Positions 1 through 6,958 of a DNA stretch of 7,716 bases are shown here, one piece after another. Position 1 is the first letter of the stretch; each line of letters opens with the position of its first letter. A model generated the notes under the pieces. The model was not told where the DNA came from and searched no databases. It saw only the letters and a program-made list of their open reading frames with translations. Made by a program: the position numbers and the translations under genes. Source of the stretch: Candidatus Melainabacteria bacterium GWA2_34_9 (lineage in GTDB: Bacteria; Cyanobacteriota; Vampirovibrionia; Gastranaerophilales; UBA9971). The stretch is taken from assembly GCA_001784535.1 (NCBI GenBank), contig MFRJ01000028.1, forward strand, positions 14,604 to 22,319. The letters run 5' to 3'.

Positions 1-743
1 CACCAAACGTAAATGAAGTGTATGAATCAATTTATCGAGGTTCATTTCCGAAACTAATTTCCGATAAAAATATGTTTCGTGATCTTTTTTATAGTTCATA
101 CATACAAACCTATATTGAACGAGATGTTAAGGATATTACAAAAATTGGTAGTGAATTGAGATTTTTTAATTTTTTAAAGACAATAGCTGCTAGAACCGGG
201 CAATTAATAAATTATGCAGACATTGCTCGTGATGCTGATATAGACGTAAAAACAGCTAAAATATGGGCTTCAATTCTAGAAACTTCTGGCATAATTAAAT
301 TTTTGCAACCTTATTATAACAACATTACAAAAAGAATTATAAAAACTTCTAAAATATATTTTTTGGATACTGGGCTTTGCAGTTATCTGACAGGTTGGGA
401 TAGTCCAAAAACATTGGAATCAGGAGCAATGAGCGGTGCAATTTTCGAAACATATGTTTTTGCGGAAATTTTAAAATCATATTGGAATAACGGTAAAAAT
501 CCAAATATCTATTTTTATAGAGATAAAGACCAGCGCGAAATAGATTTTATTTTTGAGTATAATGGAACGCTTTATCCTGTGGAAGTCAAAAAAACAGCAA
601 CTCCAAGCTTGTCGAGCATTAAATCATTTTCCGCAATAGAAAGCCTGAAAAAACCTATTGGAGAAGGGGCTGTAATTTGTTTATATAAAGAACTGTTTCC
701 TTTAAATAAAAATGTAAATTTAATCCCTGTAAATAGTCTCTAA
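1..743 (+). CDS. AAA_14/DUF4143-family ATPase, C-terminal part (5' end outside window)
   Basis: The reading frame is open from the first bases, and the GTG at 18 is internal (codons before it read PNVNE), so the gene starts left of the window. Visible is the DUF4143 half of an ATPase whose N-terminal P-loop domain would lie upstream. Family-typical stretches, numbered from the GTG at 18, are YIERDV (32-37), AARTGQL followed by a winged-helix-like segment (57-95), YFLDTGL (114-120), IFETYVFAEILKSY (142-155), FYRDKDQREID (166-176) and YPVEVKKT (186-193). D176, E189 and K191 match the PD-(D/E)xK-like core of this domain. These proteins are common, mostly uncharacterised bacterial and archaeal ATPases, sometimes discussed as nuclease- or toxin-like; no specific substrate can be named. 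The end is intact (TAA at 741-743). It converges on the WG gene ending at 782, and I see no strong terminator in the 38-nt gap. Confidence 0.9.
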   Translation, partial: PNVNEVYESIYRGSFPKLISDKNMFRDLFYSSYIQTYIERDVKDITKIGSELRFFNFLKTIAARTGQLINYADIARDADIDVKTAKIWASILETSGIIKFLQPYYNNITKRIIKTSKIYFLDTGLCSYLTGWDSPKTLESGAMSGAIFETYVFAEILKSYWNNGKNPNIYFYRDKDQREIDFIFEYNGTLYPVEVKKTATPSLSSIKSFSAIESLKKPIGEGAVICLYKELFPLNKNVNLIPVNSL

Positions 744-781
744 TTTTTAAAACAAATATTGCTATAGTATAGTGTGTCTTT

Positions 782-2188
782 TTATTTTGTTTTATTTTGA
801 ATTTTAGGCTTAACAGATGAACTAGATGAATCTTCTTTTTTAGACTCAAAAGTAATAACAGCGAATCCATTTTTATAAATTATAGGTTTATCTGATATTG
901 GATTTACAAGATATTTTCCTGATTTATCAATTATTCCCCATTTGTTATCTATTTTTACCGATATTGCATTGTTTACAGAATAATTATACAAATTACTTAT
1001 TTCATCAAATTTTGGCTCTACAACTATTTCTCCATTTAATCCAATTAATCCCCATTTATTATTCTTTTTTGCTGAAAATAATATTTGATTTATAAAAGAA
1101 ATTGCATCATATTCAGGTTTAACTATATATTCTCCTTTAATGTTTATTATCCCGTATTTACCGTTTGATTTTACTTTTGATTCAACAATAAAATTAAGGT
1201 TTCTGAATGATTCTGCTTCTTCAAATTGAGGTTGTATAACAATTTCACCTTTGTAGTTAATATAGCCAAATTTATCCCCGATTTTTACTGGCGCAAGTCC
1301 TTCAGAAAAAGCTCCAATAGAATCAAATTCCGGCTTAATAATATAATTACCACTATAGTCAATAATTCCCCATTTATTGTTTATTTTTACTTTAAGTTGT
1401 TGTTGACCGTAGTGATAATCATTACTAATCTCGTTAAATTTGGGTTCAATTATATAACAACCATTCCTATCAATAACGCCCCATTTATTGTCAAGTAATA
1501 CAGCTGTTAATTCGTTTGTAAGATTTCTTGTGTCAGAAAATTGAGGTTTAATAATATATTTACCTGTTCTATCCAGAAAACCCCATTTTTTATCTATGCA
1601 AACGGCAATGAAATTACCATCAATAATATTAATCTGGTCATAGTTTGTTTTTGTGATAAATTTTCCGTCTTTATCAACAATCAAATACTTGTATAAAGGA
1701 TTATAAGAGACGCTTGGATGGGTTAATTCGCTTTTTTTATTATTATCTATACTGCTACCTATGCTAAATGCGTTATAATCGAATGTAAATTGTATATCTA
1801 TGTCTTTACCGTTATATTCAGAAGGAAGAGGTCGAAAAGGTGCACTCATCTTAATAGCTTCCAGTGCTGCTTTATCTCCATCAGTAACACCTGTAGATTT
1901 GCTTATATTTAAGCTTAATAAACTACCGTCTCTGCTAAGCTTAAAGAGAACAGCAACACGTTTGTTTTCGGCGCCTTTTGGTGGATGCCAGTTTCTTTTA
2001 ATCCTTCTCTGAAGTTCTCTCATATAAGGACCAAAATCAACGTCTTTTGCATTGCTAACACTTAATTTTTTATCTTTTGATAAATTTAGATTACTTATAT
2101 TGTTAAAGGCAAGAGCTTTCTTGTTCCCAAGATTGGTTAGTAATATTACTAAAATAATAGCTAATAATACGTATAAAAATTTTTTCAT
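782..2188 (-). CDS. TonB_C domain plus WG-repeat envelope protein
   Basis: Start chosen at ATG 2186-2188 (MKKFLYVLLAI). A GGGG Shine-Dalgarno-like run lies 6 nt upstream, while the in-frame GTG at 2198-2200 has none; this gives 468 aa. Residues 4-20 are a hydrophobic export or anchor segment; ALA at 25-27 could be a cleavage site. Residues 51-141 form a TonB C-terminal-type domain (RELQRRIKRNWHPPKG, VAVLFKLSRDGSL, APFRPLP, DIQFTFDY). From about 165 to 450 there are roughly eight WG repeats, seven clear, of the form KWGxIDxxGxYIIxPxFD. The C-terminus is a polar tail with five serines. It should act in the periplasm or at the inner membrane, presumably as a binding scaffold. No proline-rich TonB linker and no ExbB/ExbD gene is visible, so classical energy transduction is not supported. 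It lies 75 nt downstream of the TPR-WG gene on the same strand and probably has its own promoter as well. Confidence 0.85.
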   Translation of the reverse strand: MKKFLYVLLAIILVILLTNLGNKKALAFNNISNLNLSKDKKLSVSNAKDVDFGPYMRELQRRIKRNWHPPKGAENKRVAVLFKLSRDGSLLSLNISKSTGVTDGDKAALEAIKMSAPFRPLPSEYNGKDIDIQFTFDYNAFSIGSSIDNNKKSELTHPSVSYNPLYKYLIVDKDGKFITKTNYDQINIIDGNFIAVCIDKKWGFLDRTGKYIIKPQFSDTRNLTNELTAVLLDNKWGVIDRNGCYIIEPKFNEISNDYHYGQQQLKVKINNKWGIIDYSGNYIIKPEFDSIGAFSEGLAPVKIGDKFGYINYKGEIVIQPQFEEAESFRNLNFIVESKVKSNGKYGIINIKGEYIVKPEYDAISFINQILFSAKKNNKWGLIGLNGEIVVEPKFDEISNLYNYSVNNAISVKIDNKWGIIDKSGKYLVNPISDKPIIYKNGFAVITFESKKEDSSSSSVKPKIQNKTK

Positions 2189-2251
2189 AATTATCCCCAC
2201 ATATTTTATAAGGAGCCCTGTACCAAAAATACTAATTTAATTCTCTTTTTC

Positions 2252-2279
2252 ATTATATTTAAACACTTTAATAATTCAA
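2252..2279 (-). promoter_or_regulatory. Candidate sigma70-type promoter for the TonB_C/WG gene
   Basis: Read on the - strand, TTGAAT (2274-2279) is followed after 16 nt by a perfect TATAAT (2252-2257). The -35 box overlaps the TGA stop of the upstream TPR-WG gene (2276-2278). The expected transcription start would be about 55 nt before the ATG at 2188. In such AT-rich DNA chance matches occur, but the box quality and placement are good. Confidence 0.4.
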
Positions 2280-4861
2280 TAATTTGGATTTTCTTGAACC
2301 AAATTAAATGAATGTTCAAGCTTCTGGTCTAATTTACCTGATTTATTTTCAAAATCAATTTTTATCGTTTTGCCCCAATTGGAACAATTCTGGCTTGGTG
2401 CGCCAAAAGGAGATAACTTTATGATAGCAGTCGTAAAGTTATCATCATAAACTTTATCACCTGACGATTGATATACTAATACTTTGTTATTAACAATATT
2501 TCCTTTTTCATCTATTTGAAACCCTACAGAGATTTTTTCATTAGAAGATGCAAAAAGGCTCAAGCTTTGTTTTATTTTTTTGACTATTTTAGGGATATAA
2601 TCGGGTAAATTTTCATTATTGCCACTATATTTAGCAATATAAATCAACGAATCATCCTTTGATAACTTAATTATTACATCTGGATCAGGATTTAAATAAA
2701 TATATTTACCTGTTTTATCAATATATACCCAATCTCCTTCTAGTTTTGAAAAAACTTTTACGGGAGCTATATCACATACAAACGAGTAGTTCCAATCCAT
2801 TTTCATTGGACCTATAACAAAATTTCCACTTTTGTCTATATATCCTCCCCTATCAACATAATATTTGTAACCATTAGACTCTTTAGCTTCAGCAGGGGCA
2901 TCTACTGCTGCCAATCCTCCCGAAAAAGGACTAACACGATTAAACTTATTCTTTATTACAAATTCCCCTGTTTTATCGATGAATCCATACCATCCTCCTG
3001 TTTTCGCAACAGCCAAGCCTTCTCTAAAAGAAGATAAATAATCATAATCAATATAAATAACTAAGTTTTTTTCAGAATTGATAGCGCCCATTTTGCCATC
3101 TTTTTCTACAATAGCCATTCCTTCAGAAAATTTGTGAACTCTGTCATATTTAGGATCTTTCTGCGCAAGCTTTCCTTTTTTATTGATTAGTATACGTTTA
3201 TAAGTTTTATTATTCATACAAACTGATGCTTGTCCTGCTTCAAATTCTCCTGCACAGTAAAATTTGGGTTTGATTACAATTTTACCTAATTTATTTATAT
3301 ATCCATATTTATCTTTAATTTTTACTGCTGCGAATCCTTCACTAAATCTGCTGGCATATACAAATTTGGGTTTGATTTCAAATTCACCTTTTATGCCGAT
3401 ATATCCGTATTTTCCGCCATATAAATATTGTGTATCATACATGTCCTTGCAAAAATGACCTGCGCATCGATTACCACCAAGGTAAACACGGGCTAATCCT
3501 TCATAAAAATCATCAGCATACCAGTATTGAGGTTTAATAATAATCTTTCCTGTTTTATCCATATATCCCATTTTAAGTCGATCTATTGTACCTTCCTGTT
3601 TACTCCAACGAACTATGGGAAACAAGACAGGATTTTCCAGTTTATATCTATCAGCTTCAGAATCCCAGTCGTCATCATTTTCGTATTCCATTGGACGAGT
3701 AACCTGTGCATTACAAATATTATTAAATTTTTCCTCAGTTGACATGTTTTTTCTGGAAGGAAAACTTTCGGGATTAATTTTCACGTTTTTCTCTGAATTA
3801 GATAATAAATATTTCAAGTCTTTATATGCTTGAGTGTTATTTGGATTAAGTTCAAGAGCTATATTAAAGTTTTTTATAGCTTCATTGTTTTCTCCTTGTT
3901 CAATATAACGAAGTCCATTCTTTTGGTATGCTTCTGATGTTATTTCTATTCTTTTATTTTTTAAATTTTCTGGAAGATATTTAGCAGGAAACATATTCAA
4001 ATATGCATTTTTAAAGTCAATATTGAGTTTAAGAGCTTTATCAAAATCTGCTTTGCCTTCGTTAGTTCTACCAATATCACATTCTGTCATTCCTCGAAGA
4101 TAATAGGCTTCAGCATATTCAGGATTAAGTGCAATAGCTTTACTAAAATCTTCGATAGCTTCTTCGTTATTTTCTAATGCTCTTTTAGTACAGCCTCTAA
4201 GATAATATGCTTTAAAATCGTTTGGATTTAATTCAACTGTTTTATTGCAAATTTCAATTTTTTTTTCATACATTTTCAGCTTTTGTTGGGTGATGTTTTT
4301 CAAAAGGTTTGCTTTTATATTTTTAGCATTAATCGATAAAGCTTTATCAAAATCTTTTAAAGCATCTTTGCTTTTTCCCAAAGTTACTTTTAGCTCACCT
4401 CTATTACAATAAGCTTCATCATATTTGGAATTAAGTTCTATAGCTTTATCAAAATCTTTTATAGCTTCTTCTGGTTTTAATAAAATATTTTCACTGTTTC
4501 CCCTGCCATAATATGCTTCTGCGTATTTGGAATTAAGTTCTATAGCCTGACTGTAATCGTAAATAGCATCTTTGTTTTTTCCTAAATTACTTTCTGCTAT
4601 TGCTTTGCCATAATAAGCTTCAGCATAATTAGGATTAAGTTCTAAATCCTTGTCAAAGTCTTCGATAGCCTTTGAATACTCTTTTAACGTCTCCATTAGA
4701 TATCCATTTTCACAGTACATTTTGGCATTATTAGCATTAGATTCAATAGATTTCTGTGATGTTTTATTTGTACCATTATAAATTTCTGTGTTTTCTTGGG
4801 CAAAAACGACAGGGATCAATAAAATTATGGATAAACATAAAGGTAAAAATATTTTTTTCAT
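2276..4861 (-). CDS. Secreted TPR / WG-repeat / TonB_C-like protein
   Basis: An 861-aa protein starting at ATG 4859-4861. Residues 1-21 are a clear Sec signal peptide with a likely cut after VFA (20/21). Residues 47-284 hold seven tandem 34-residue TPRs (pattern AEAYYxRG...EAIxDFDKAIELNP); the fifth, near 185-216, is degenerate, and an eighth lies at 311-344. After an acidic linker (DDDWDSEAD, 395-403), about 425-720 carries WG repeats (GYMDKTGKIIIKPQY, KYGYINKLGKIVIKPKF, GFIDKTGEFVIKNKF). One repeat is interrupted by a Cys-containing insert (CAGHFC, 466-471). Residues 752-838 look like a divergent TonB C-terminal domain (VGFQIDEKGNIVNNKV, then IIKLSPFGAP). This predicts a periplasmic or exported protein-binding scaffold; no enzyme motif is seen. 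The start has only a weak upstream AAGAA. A weak promoter-like pair, TTGATT-N17-TATCGT, lies at 4912-4884 on the - strand. Likely partner: the WG gene downstream. Confidence 0.85.
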   Translation of the reverse strand: MKKIFLPLCLSIILLIPVVFAQENTEIYNGTNKTSQKSIESNANNAKMYCENGYLMETLKEYSKAIEDFDKDLELNPNYAEAYYGKAIAESNLGKNKDAIYDYSQAIELNSKYAEAYYGRGNSENILLKPEEAIKDFDKAIELNSKYDEAYCNRGELKVTLGKSKDALKDFDKALSINAKNIKANLLKNITQQKLKMYEKKIEICNKTVELNPNDFKAYYLRGCTKRALENNEEAIEDFSKAIALNPEYAEAYYLRGMTECDIGRTNEGKADFDKALKLNIDFKNAYLNMFPAKYLPENLKNKRIEITSEAYQKNGLRYIEQGENNEAIKNFNIALELNPNNTQAYKDLKYLLSNSEKNVKINPESFPSRKNMSTEEKFNNICNAQVTRPMEYENDDDWDSEADRYKLENPVLFPIVRWSKQEGTIDRLKMGYMDKTGKIIIKPQYWYADDFYEGLARVYLGGNRCAGHFCKDMYDTQYLYGGKYGYIGIKGEFEIKPKFVYASRFSEGFAAVKIKDKYGYINKLGKIVIKPKFYCAGEFEAGQASVCMNNKTYKRILINKKGKLAQKDPKYDRVHKFSEGMAIVEKDGKMGAINSEKNLVIYIDYDYLSSFREGLAVAKTGGWYGFIDKTGEFVIKNKFNRVSPFSGGLAAVDAPAEAKESNGYKYYVDRGGYIDKSGNFVIGPMKMDWNYSFVCDIAPVKVFSKLEGDWVYIDKTGKYIYLNPDPDVIIKLSKDDSLIYIAKYSGNNENLPDYIPKIVKKIKQSLSLFASSNEKISVGFQIDEKGNIVNNKVLVYQSSGDKVYDDNFTTAIIKLSPFGAPSQNCSNWGKTIKIDFENKSGKLDQKLEHSFNLVQENPNY
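4408..4640 (-). repeat. Tandem 102-nt DNA repeats encoding TPR units
   Basis: Successive TPR units of the 861-aa gene are alike at the DNA level as well as in protein. A 23-nt block beginning TATTTGGAATTAAG occurs identically at 4422 and 4524, exactly 102 nt apart, and a diverged copy follows near 4626. The spacing equals one 34-codon TPR, which points to fairly recent unit duplication. Confidence 0.6.
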
Positions 4862-5002
4862 TTCTTATCATTACACTCAAAAAACGATACAGCCATAATT
4901 AATGTAAATCAAACATACTGATTTATAACTAATATATTTTCTGTTTTGATATAAATTTTAACAAAGTCATTGGATATAAAGACAGGTAAGGATTTGATAC
5001 CT

Positions 5003-5032
5003 GACCTTCTCCCCAAAAAACGGGGCAAGGTC
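5003..5032. repeat. GC-rich imperfect hairpin in the intergenic region
   Basis: GACCTT (5003-5008) pairs with AAGGTC (5027-5032) and CCCC (5011-5014) with GGGG (5022-5025) around an A-rich 7-nt loop, leaving a small internal loop. No T-tract follows on either strand, so it is not an ordinary rho-independent terminator. It lies in the 374-nt stretch 4862-5235, which otherwise holds only the integrase-like remnant, a 6-bp inverted repeat (CTCCTA 5200-5205 / TAGGAG 5223-5228) and AT-rich DNA. Confidence 0.5.
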
Positions 5033-5048
5033 AAAGGCTTGCAAAGGT

Positions 5049-5189
5049 GCTACTTCAGAAAAAGAAGCTAAACGATATGAAACTGTATTACGTAGCGATA
5101 TAATGCGTGGCGATTTGAATTTTGTTAAAAAGAAATGCACTATAAAATTGTCTGAAATTGACATCAACCCAAAAAACTCCCATATTTAA
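5049..5189 (+). pseudogene. Possible tyrosine recombinase N-terminal remnant
   Basis: One + strand frame reads ATSEKEAKRYETVLRSDIM followed by RGDLNFVKKKCTIKLSEI and stops at 5187-5189. The pattern of KEA, an amphipathic helix, then RGDLN resembles the segment just before the core-binding domain in many tyrosine integrases, where a sentence such as TKKEAExxE...I.RG is typical. There is no start codon in good context; the frame is closed by TGA at 4995, and the catalytic domain (R, HxxR, Y) is absent. I read it as a fragment left by deletion, possibly by the same event that removed the front of the adjacent serine recombinase. It could also be a chance open frame; the opposite strand also has a 66-codon open frame here, which looks like a shadow. 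Confidence 0.4.
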
Positions 5190-5235
5190 AACTTAGTAAC
5201 TCCTATGTAGAATAAAACAATGTAGGAGAAGACTT

Positions 5236-6210
5236 ACGCTTAATATTCTCTTATCTTTTGCCCAGTTTGAAAGGGAAGTTACCGGAGAGAGAATTAGGGA
5301 TAAAATAGCTGCTTCAAAGAAAAAAGGTATGTGGATGAGTGGTAAAGCTCCTATTGGTTATCAACTAAAAGACAAAAAGCTCATAATAGATGCTATCCAT
5401 AGTAAAACGGTAAAAATAATTTTTGAAAAGTATCTGGAATTAAAAAGTGTGCCAGATTTAATTAGTTATCTGAAAGAAAATAATATCAAAACAAAAAATA
5501 ATATATTTTTCTTAAAAGGTGCTTTATATCATATTCTTCAAAATAAAATTTATGCTGGATTAATTACGCATAAAGATAAAGTATATGACGGTGAGCATCA
5601 AGCTATAATTGACAATGAAGTTTTCGAAAAAGTTCAAAAACTTATGAAGGAAAATAGAATTTCGAAAAAATTATTTTTAGATTCTAAAAATCCATCTTTA
5701 CTCGCAGGAAAGATTTTTGATAATAATGGCAACTATATGAGTCCCAGTCATAGTAATACAAGAAATAGGAAGTACAGATATTACGTCAGCCAAGCGATAA
5801 TTCAGTGCAGAAGACATGAAGCTGGTTCAATTTCAAAAATTCCAGCTGGCGAAATAGAAAAAGTTGTTACTGAAGAAATTAAAACATTTTTATTTAATAC
5901 AAAAAATATTCAACAATATATCGAACAATACAATGTTCATAAGCAAAAAGAAATATTACTATCAATAAAAAGCTTACAAAAAGATATTAAAAGCCGATTT
6001 GATAGTGCTTTAATTAGAACAATATTAAATAAAGTAGTTTTGCATAAAGAAAAAATAGAAATTACTATTTGCAAGCAACAATTGTTAAAAACATTAAATG
6101 CGGTAACTTACAACACAATGCTGCCAGAAGAAATAAAAAAAGATACTTTGATTCAATTTTTATTACAAAAGCCTTACGGGTATCACAATCTTCTAAAAAT
6201 GGTGGTGTAA
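5236..6210 (+). pseudogene. Large serine recombinase, front-truncated main body
   Basis: The homologous frame begins at 5236 (TLNILLSFAQFEREVTGERI, ending in KKKG at 5328), which is the end of the resolvase catalytic domain and the following helix. An ATG at 5329 would give 293 aa, but that start cuts through conserved sequence. The roughly 140-residue catalytic domain with the nucleophilic serine is missing: the frame is blocked by TAA at 5197 and the bases before 5233 show no similarity. Then come the Recombinase domain (KAPIGYQL through YDGEHQAIID, residues 6-95 from ATG 5329), the SLLAGKIFDNNGNYMSPSHS and YRYYVSQ segment (123-155) of the subfamily that lacks zinc-ribbon cysteines, and a coil or linker region (190-270). 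The frame ends early at 6208-6210, while the conserved C-terminus continues in another frame. Catalysis should be lost. Confidence 0.85.
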
Positions 6211-6518
6211 TAATAATCACAGATTCTCAAAAACATGCAGTTAATATTAATCATCAATTAATTAAAGCTGTTGCAAAAAGCTACTATTGGAACAATCTTT
6301 TATTTACAGGAGAAGCTAAAAGTAGTATAGACATACAAAAAATGGAGAAGCTTAGCGATAATACATATGTTAAAGATATTTTACGTTTGAGATTTCTTGC
6401 CCCAGATATTGTTGAACAAATTTTGAACGGTACTCAACCTTCAGATATGAGTGTTCAAAAACTTTTAAAAGTTAATACTCTTGATTGGAAAGAGCAAAGG
6501 AAATTATTAAATATTTAA
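6142..6518 (+). pseudogene. C-terminal part of the same serine recombinase, shifted frame
   Basis: In the frame one base behind the main body, the translation contains HQLIKAVAKSYYWNNLL, then YVKDILRLRFLAPDIVEQIL, then LDWKEQR. This is the conserved C-terminal block of this recombinase subfamily (typically ...SYVTRVLRLxxLAPDIVExILxG...W.EQR) and contains a helix-turn-helix-like segment. The frame change equals a 1-nt deletion or a -1 shift. It must lie between about 6135 and 6200; the 7-A run at 6135-6141 is the likeliest place. No ATG with a ribosome site begins this piece (first internal ATG at 6342), so independent expression is unlikely. Ends at TAA 6516-6518, directly before the terminator. 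Confidence 0.75.
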
Positions 6519-6534
6519 ACTCTTTTACATGTTG

Positions 6535-6563
6535 AAGCTGTTGATAAAAACAACAGCTTTTTT
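6535..6563 (+). terminator. Rho-independent terminator after the recombinase
   Basis: Perfect 9-bp stem AAGCTGTTG (6535-6543) / CAACAGCTT (6551-6559) with a 7-nt loop, running into a six-T tract (6558-6563). It sits 16 nt after the recombinase stop, so the transcription unit kept its end although the gene is broken. Confidence 0.85.
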
Positions 6564-6591
6564 GTGACTGAAATGCATCGGGGGCTAGTGA

Positions 6592-6667
6592 AAAATTAAA
6601 GAGAATTTCGCATTAATTTGCACAAAAATTACACAAAATTTCTCATTTTAAAATTCTCTTTAATTTT
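6592..6667. repeat. 76-bp element with perfect 17-bp terminal inverted repeats
   Basis: AAAATTAAAGAGAATTT (6592-6608) is the exact reverse complement of AAATTCTCTTTAATTTT (6651-6667). The 42-nt interior has no ORF and contains two near-identical tracts 11 nt apart (CACAAAAATT at 6621, CACAAAATTT at 6632). It could be a small inverted-repeat element, a structured RNA or a recombinase or regulator binding site. It is not a normal terminator, given the long loop. Confidence 0.55.
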
Positions 6668-6677
6668 ATATCCAGCA

Positions 6678-6703
6678 AAAAGCCCCGCAATGGTGGGGCT
6701 TTT
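6678..6703. terminator. Strong bidirectional hairpin terminator
   Basis: AAAAGCCCC (6678-6686) pairs with GGGGCTTTT (6695-6703) around an 8-nt loop. A-rich and T-rich flanks let it work on both strands. The 440-nt gene-free stretch 6519-6958 holds this, two further terminators, the 17-bp inverted repeat, the tRNA fragment and AT-rich DNA. Confidence 0.8.
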
Positions 6704-6708
6704 GTATT

Positions 6709-6731
6709 AAAAAAGGGGGCTTCGCTCCCCT
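6709..6731 (-). terminator. Rho-independent terminator downstream of the tRNA fragment
   Basis: On the - strand AGGGG (6731-6727) pairs with CCCCT (6718-6714) across a short loop containing GCGAAG, followed by a T run (6714-6709). On the + strand no T-tract follows, so the direction is -. It begins 15 nt beyond the tRNA 3' end, as expected for the native terminator of that tRNA. Confidence 0.75.
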
Positions 6732-6746
6732 ATATGGAATGAAAAA

Positions 6747-6778
6747 TGGAGCGTAGGAGATTCGAACTCCTGACCCCC
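6747..6778 (-). tRNA. tRNA 3'-end fragment, probable attachment-site duplication
   Basis: Read on the - strand: variable-loop-like GGGGGTC, T stem AGGAG, T loop TTCGAAT (canonical TTCRANY), T stem CTCCT, acceptor strand ACGCTCC and discriminator A. No CCA is encoded. The 5' partner GGAGCGT and the D and anticodon arms are not found in the next 100 nt; the sequence after the variable region does not fold into an anticodon arm. The amino-acid identity cannot be told. A 3' tRNA fragment followed by a terminator is the classical trace of an integrative element inserted in a tRNA gene: the complete tRNA would be reconstituted at the other end. Such fragments also arise by simple deletion. Confidence 0.7.
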
Positions 6779-6958
6779 ACACTGGCGTTTTTACAAGGCT
6801 TTTCGATTAAAATAATCAATAATTATAAGGGGTTTAACTATTTTGATAAAAATACAAATCCTATGATTTTACATTGTCATTACGGTAATATTACGGAAGA
6901 AATTTAGCATAACTTTAGCTGTTTTTATGAAATAGTAATCTTTAGAAAATAGAAAATT

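Noticed and set aside
744..781. Terminator between the convergent ATPase and WG genes
   Set aside because: Only a 5-bp CTATA/TATAG inverted repeat with a one-base centre; too weak to call.
655..870. - strand ORF overlapping the end of the ATPase
   Set aside because: Overlaps two confident genes on different frames; composition is non-coding-like.
898..2240. Several + strand ORFs of 60-90 codons within the WG gene
   Set aside because: Low-complexity hydrophobic translations opposite WG repeats; shadows of the real gene.
3264..3833. + strand ORFs of 64-72 codons within the TPR-WG gene
   Set aside because: Antisense shadows without start context or similarity.
4408..4720. CRISPR-like periodic repeats
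   Set aside because: The period equals 34 codons of an open TPR frame and there are no unique spacers.
4967..5167. - strand 66-codon ORF
   Set aside because: No recognisable motif or good start; it mirrors the + strand frame that reads like an integrase remnant.
6069..6141. Independent gene starting at TTG 6069
   Set aside because: The first part of that frame is out-of-frame recombinase; only the region after about 6142 is family-like, so it is a frameshifted tail, not a new gene.
6779..6880. Remaining 5' part of the tRNA
   Set aside because: CTTGTAA at 6792-6798 on the - strand looks like an anticodon loop, but the flanking 5-nt segments do not pair and no GGAGCGT partner is present.
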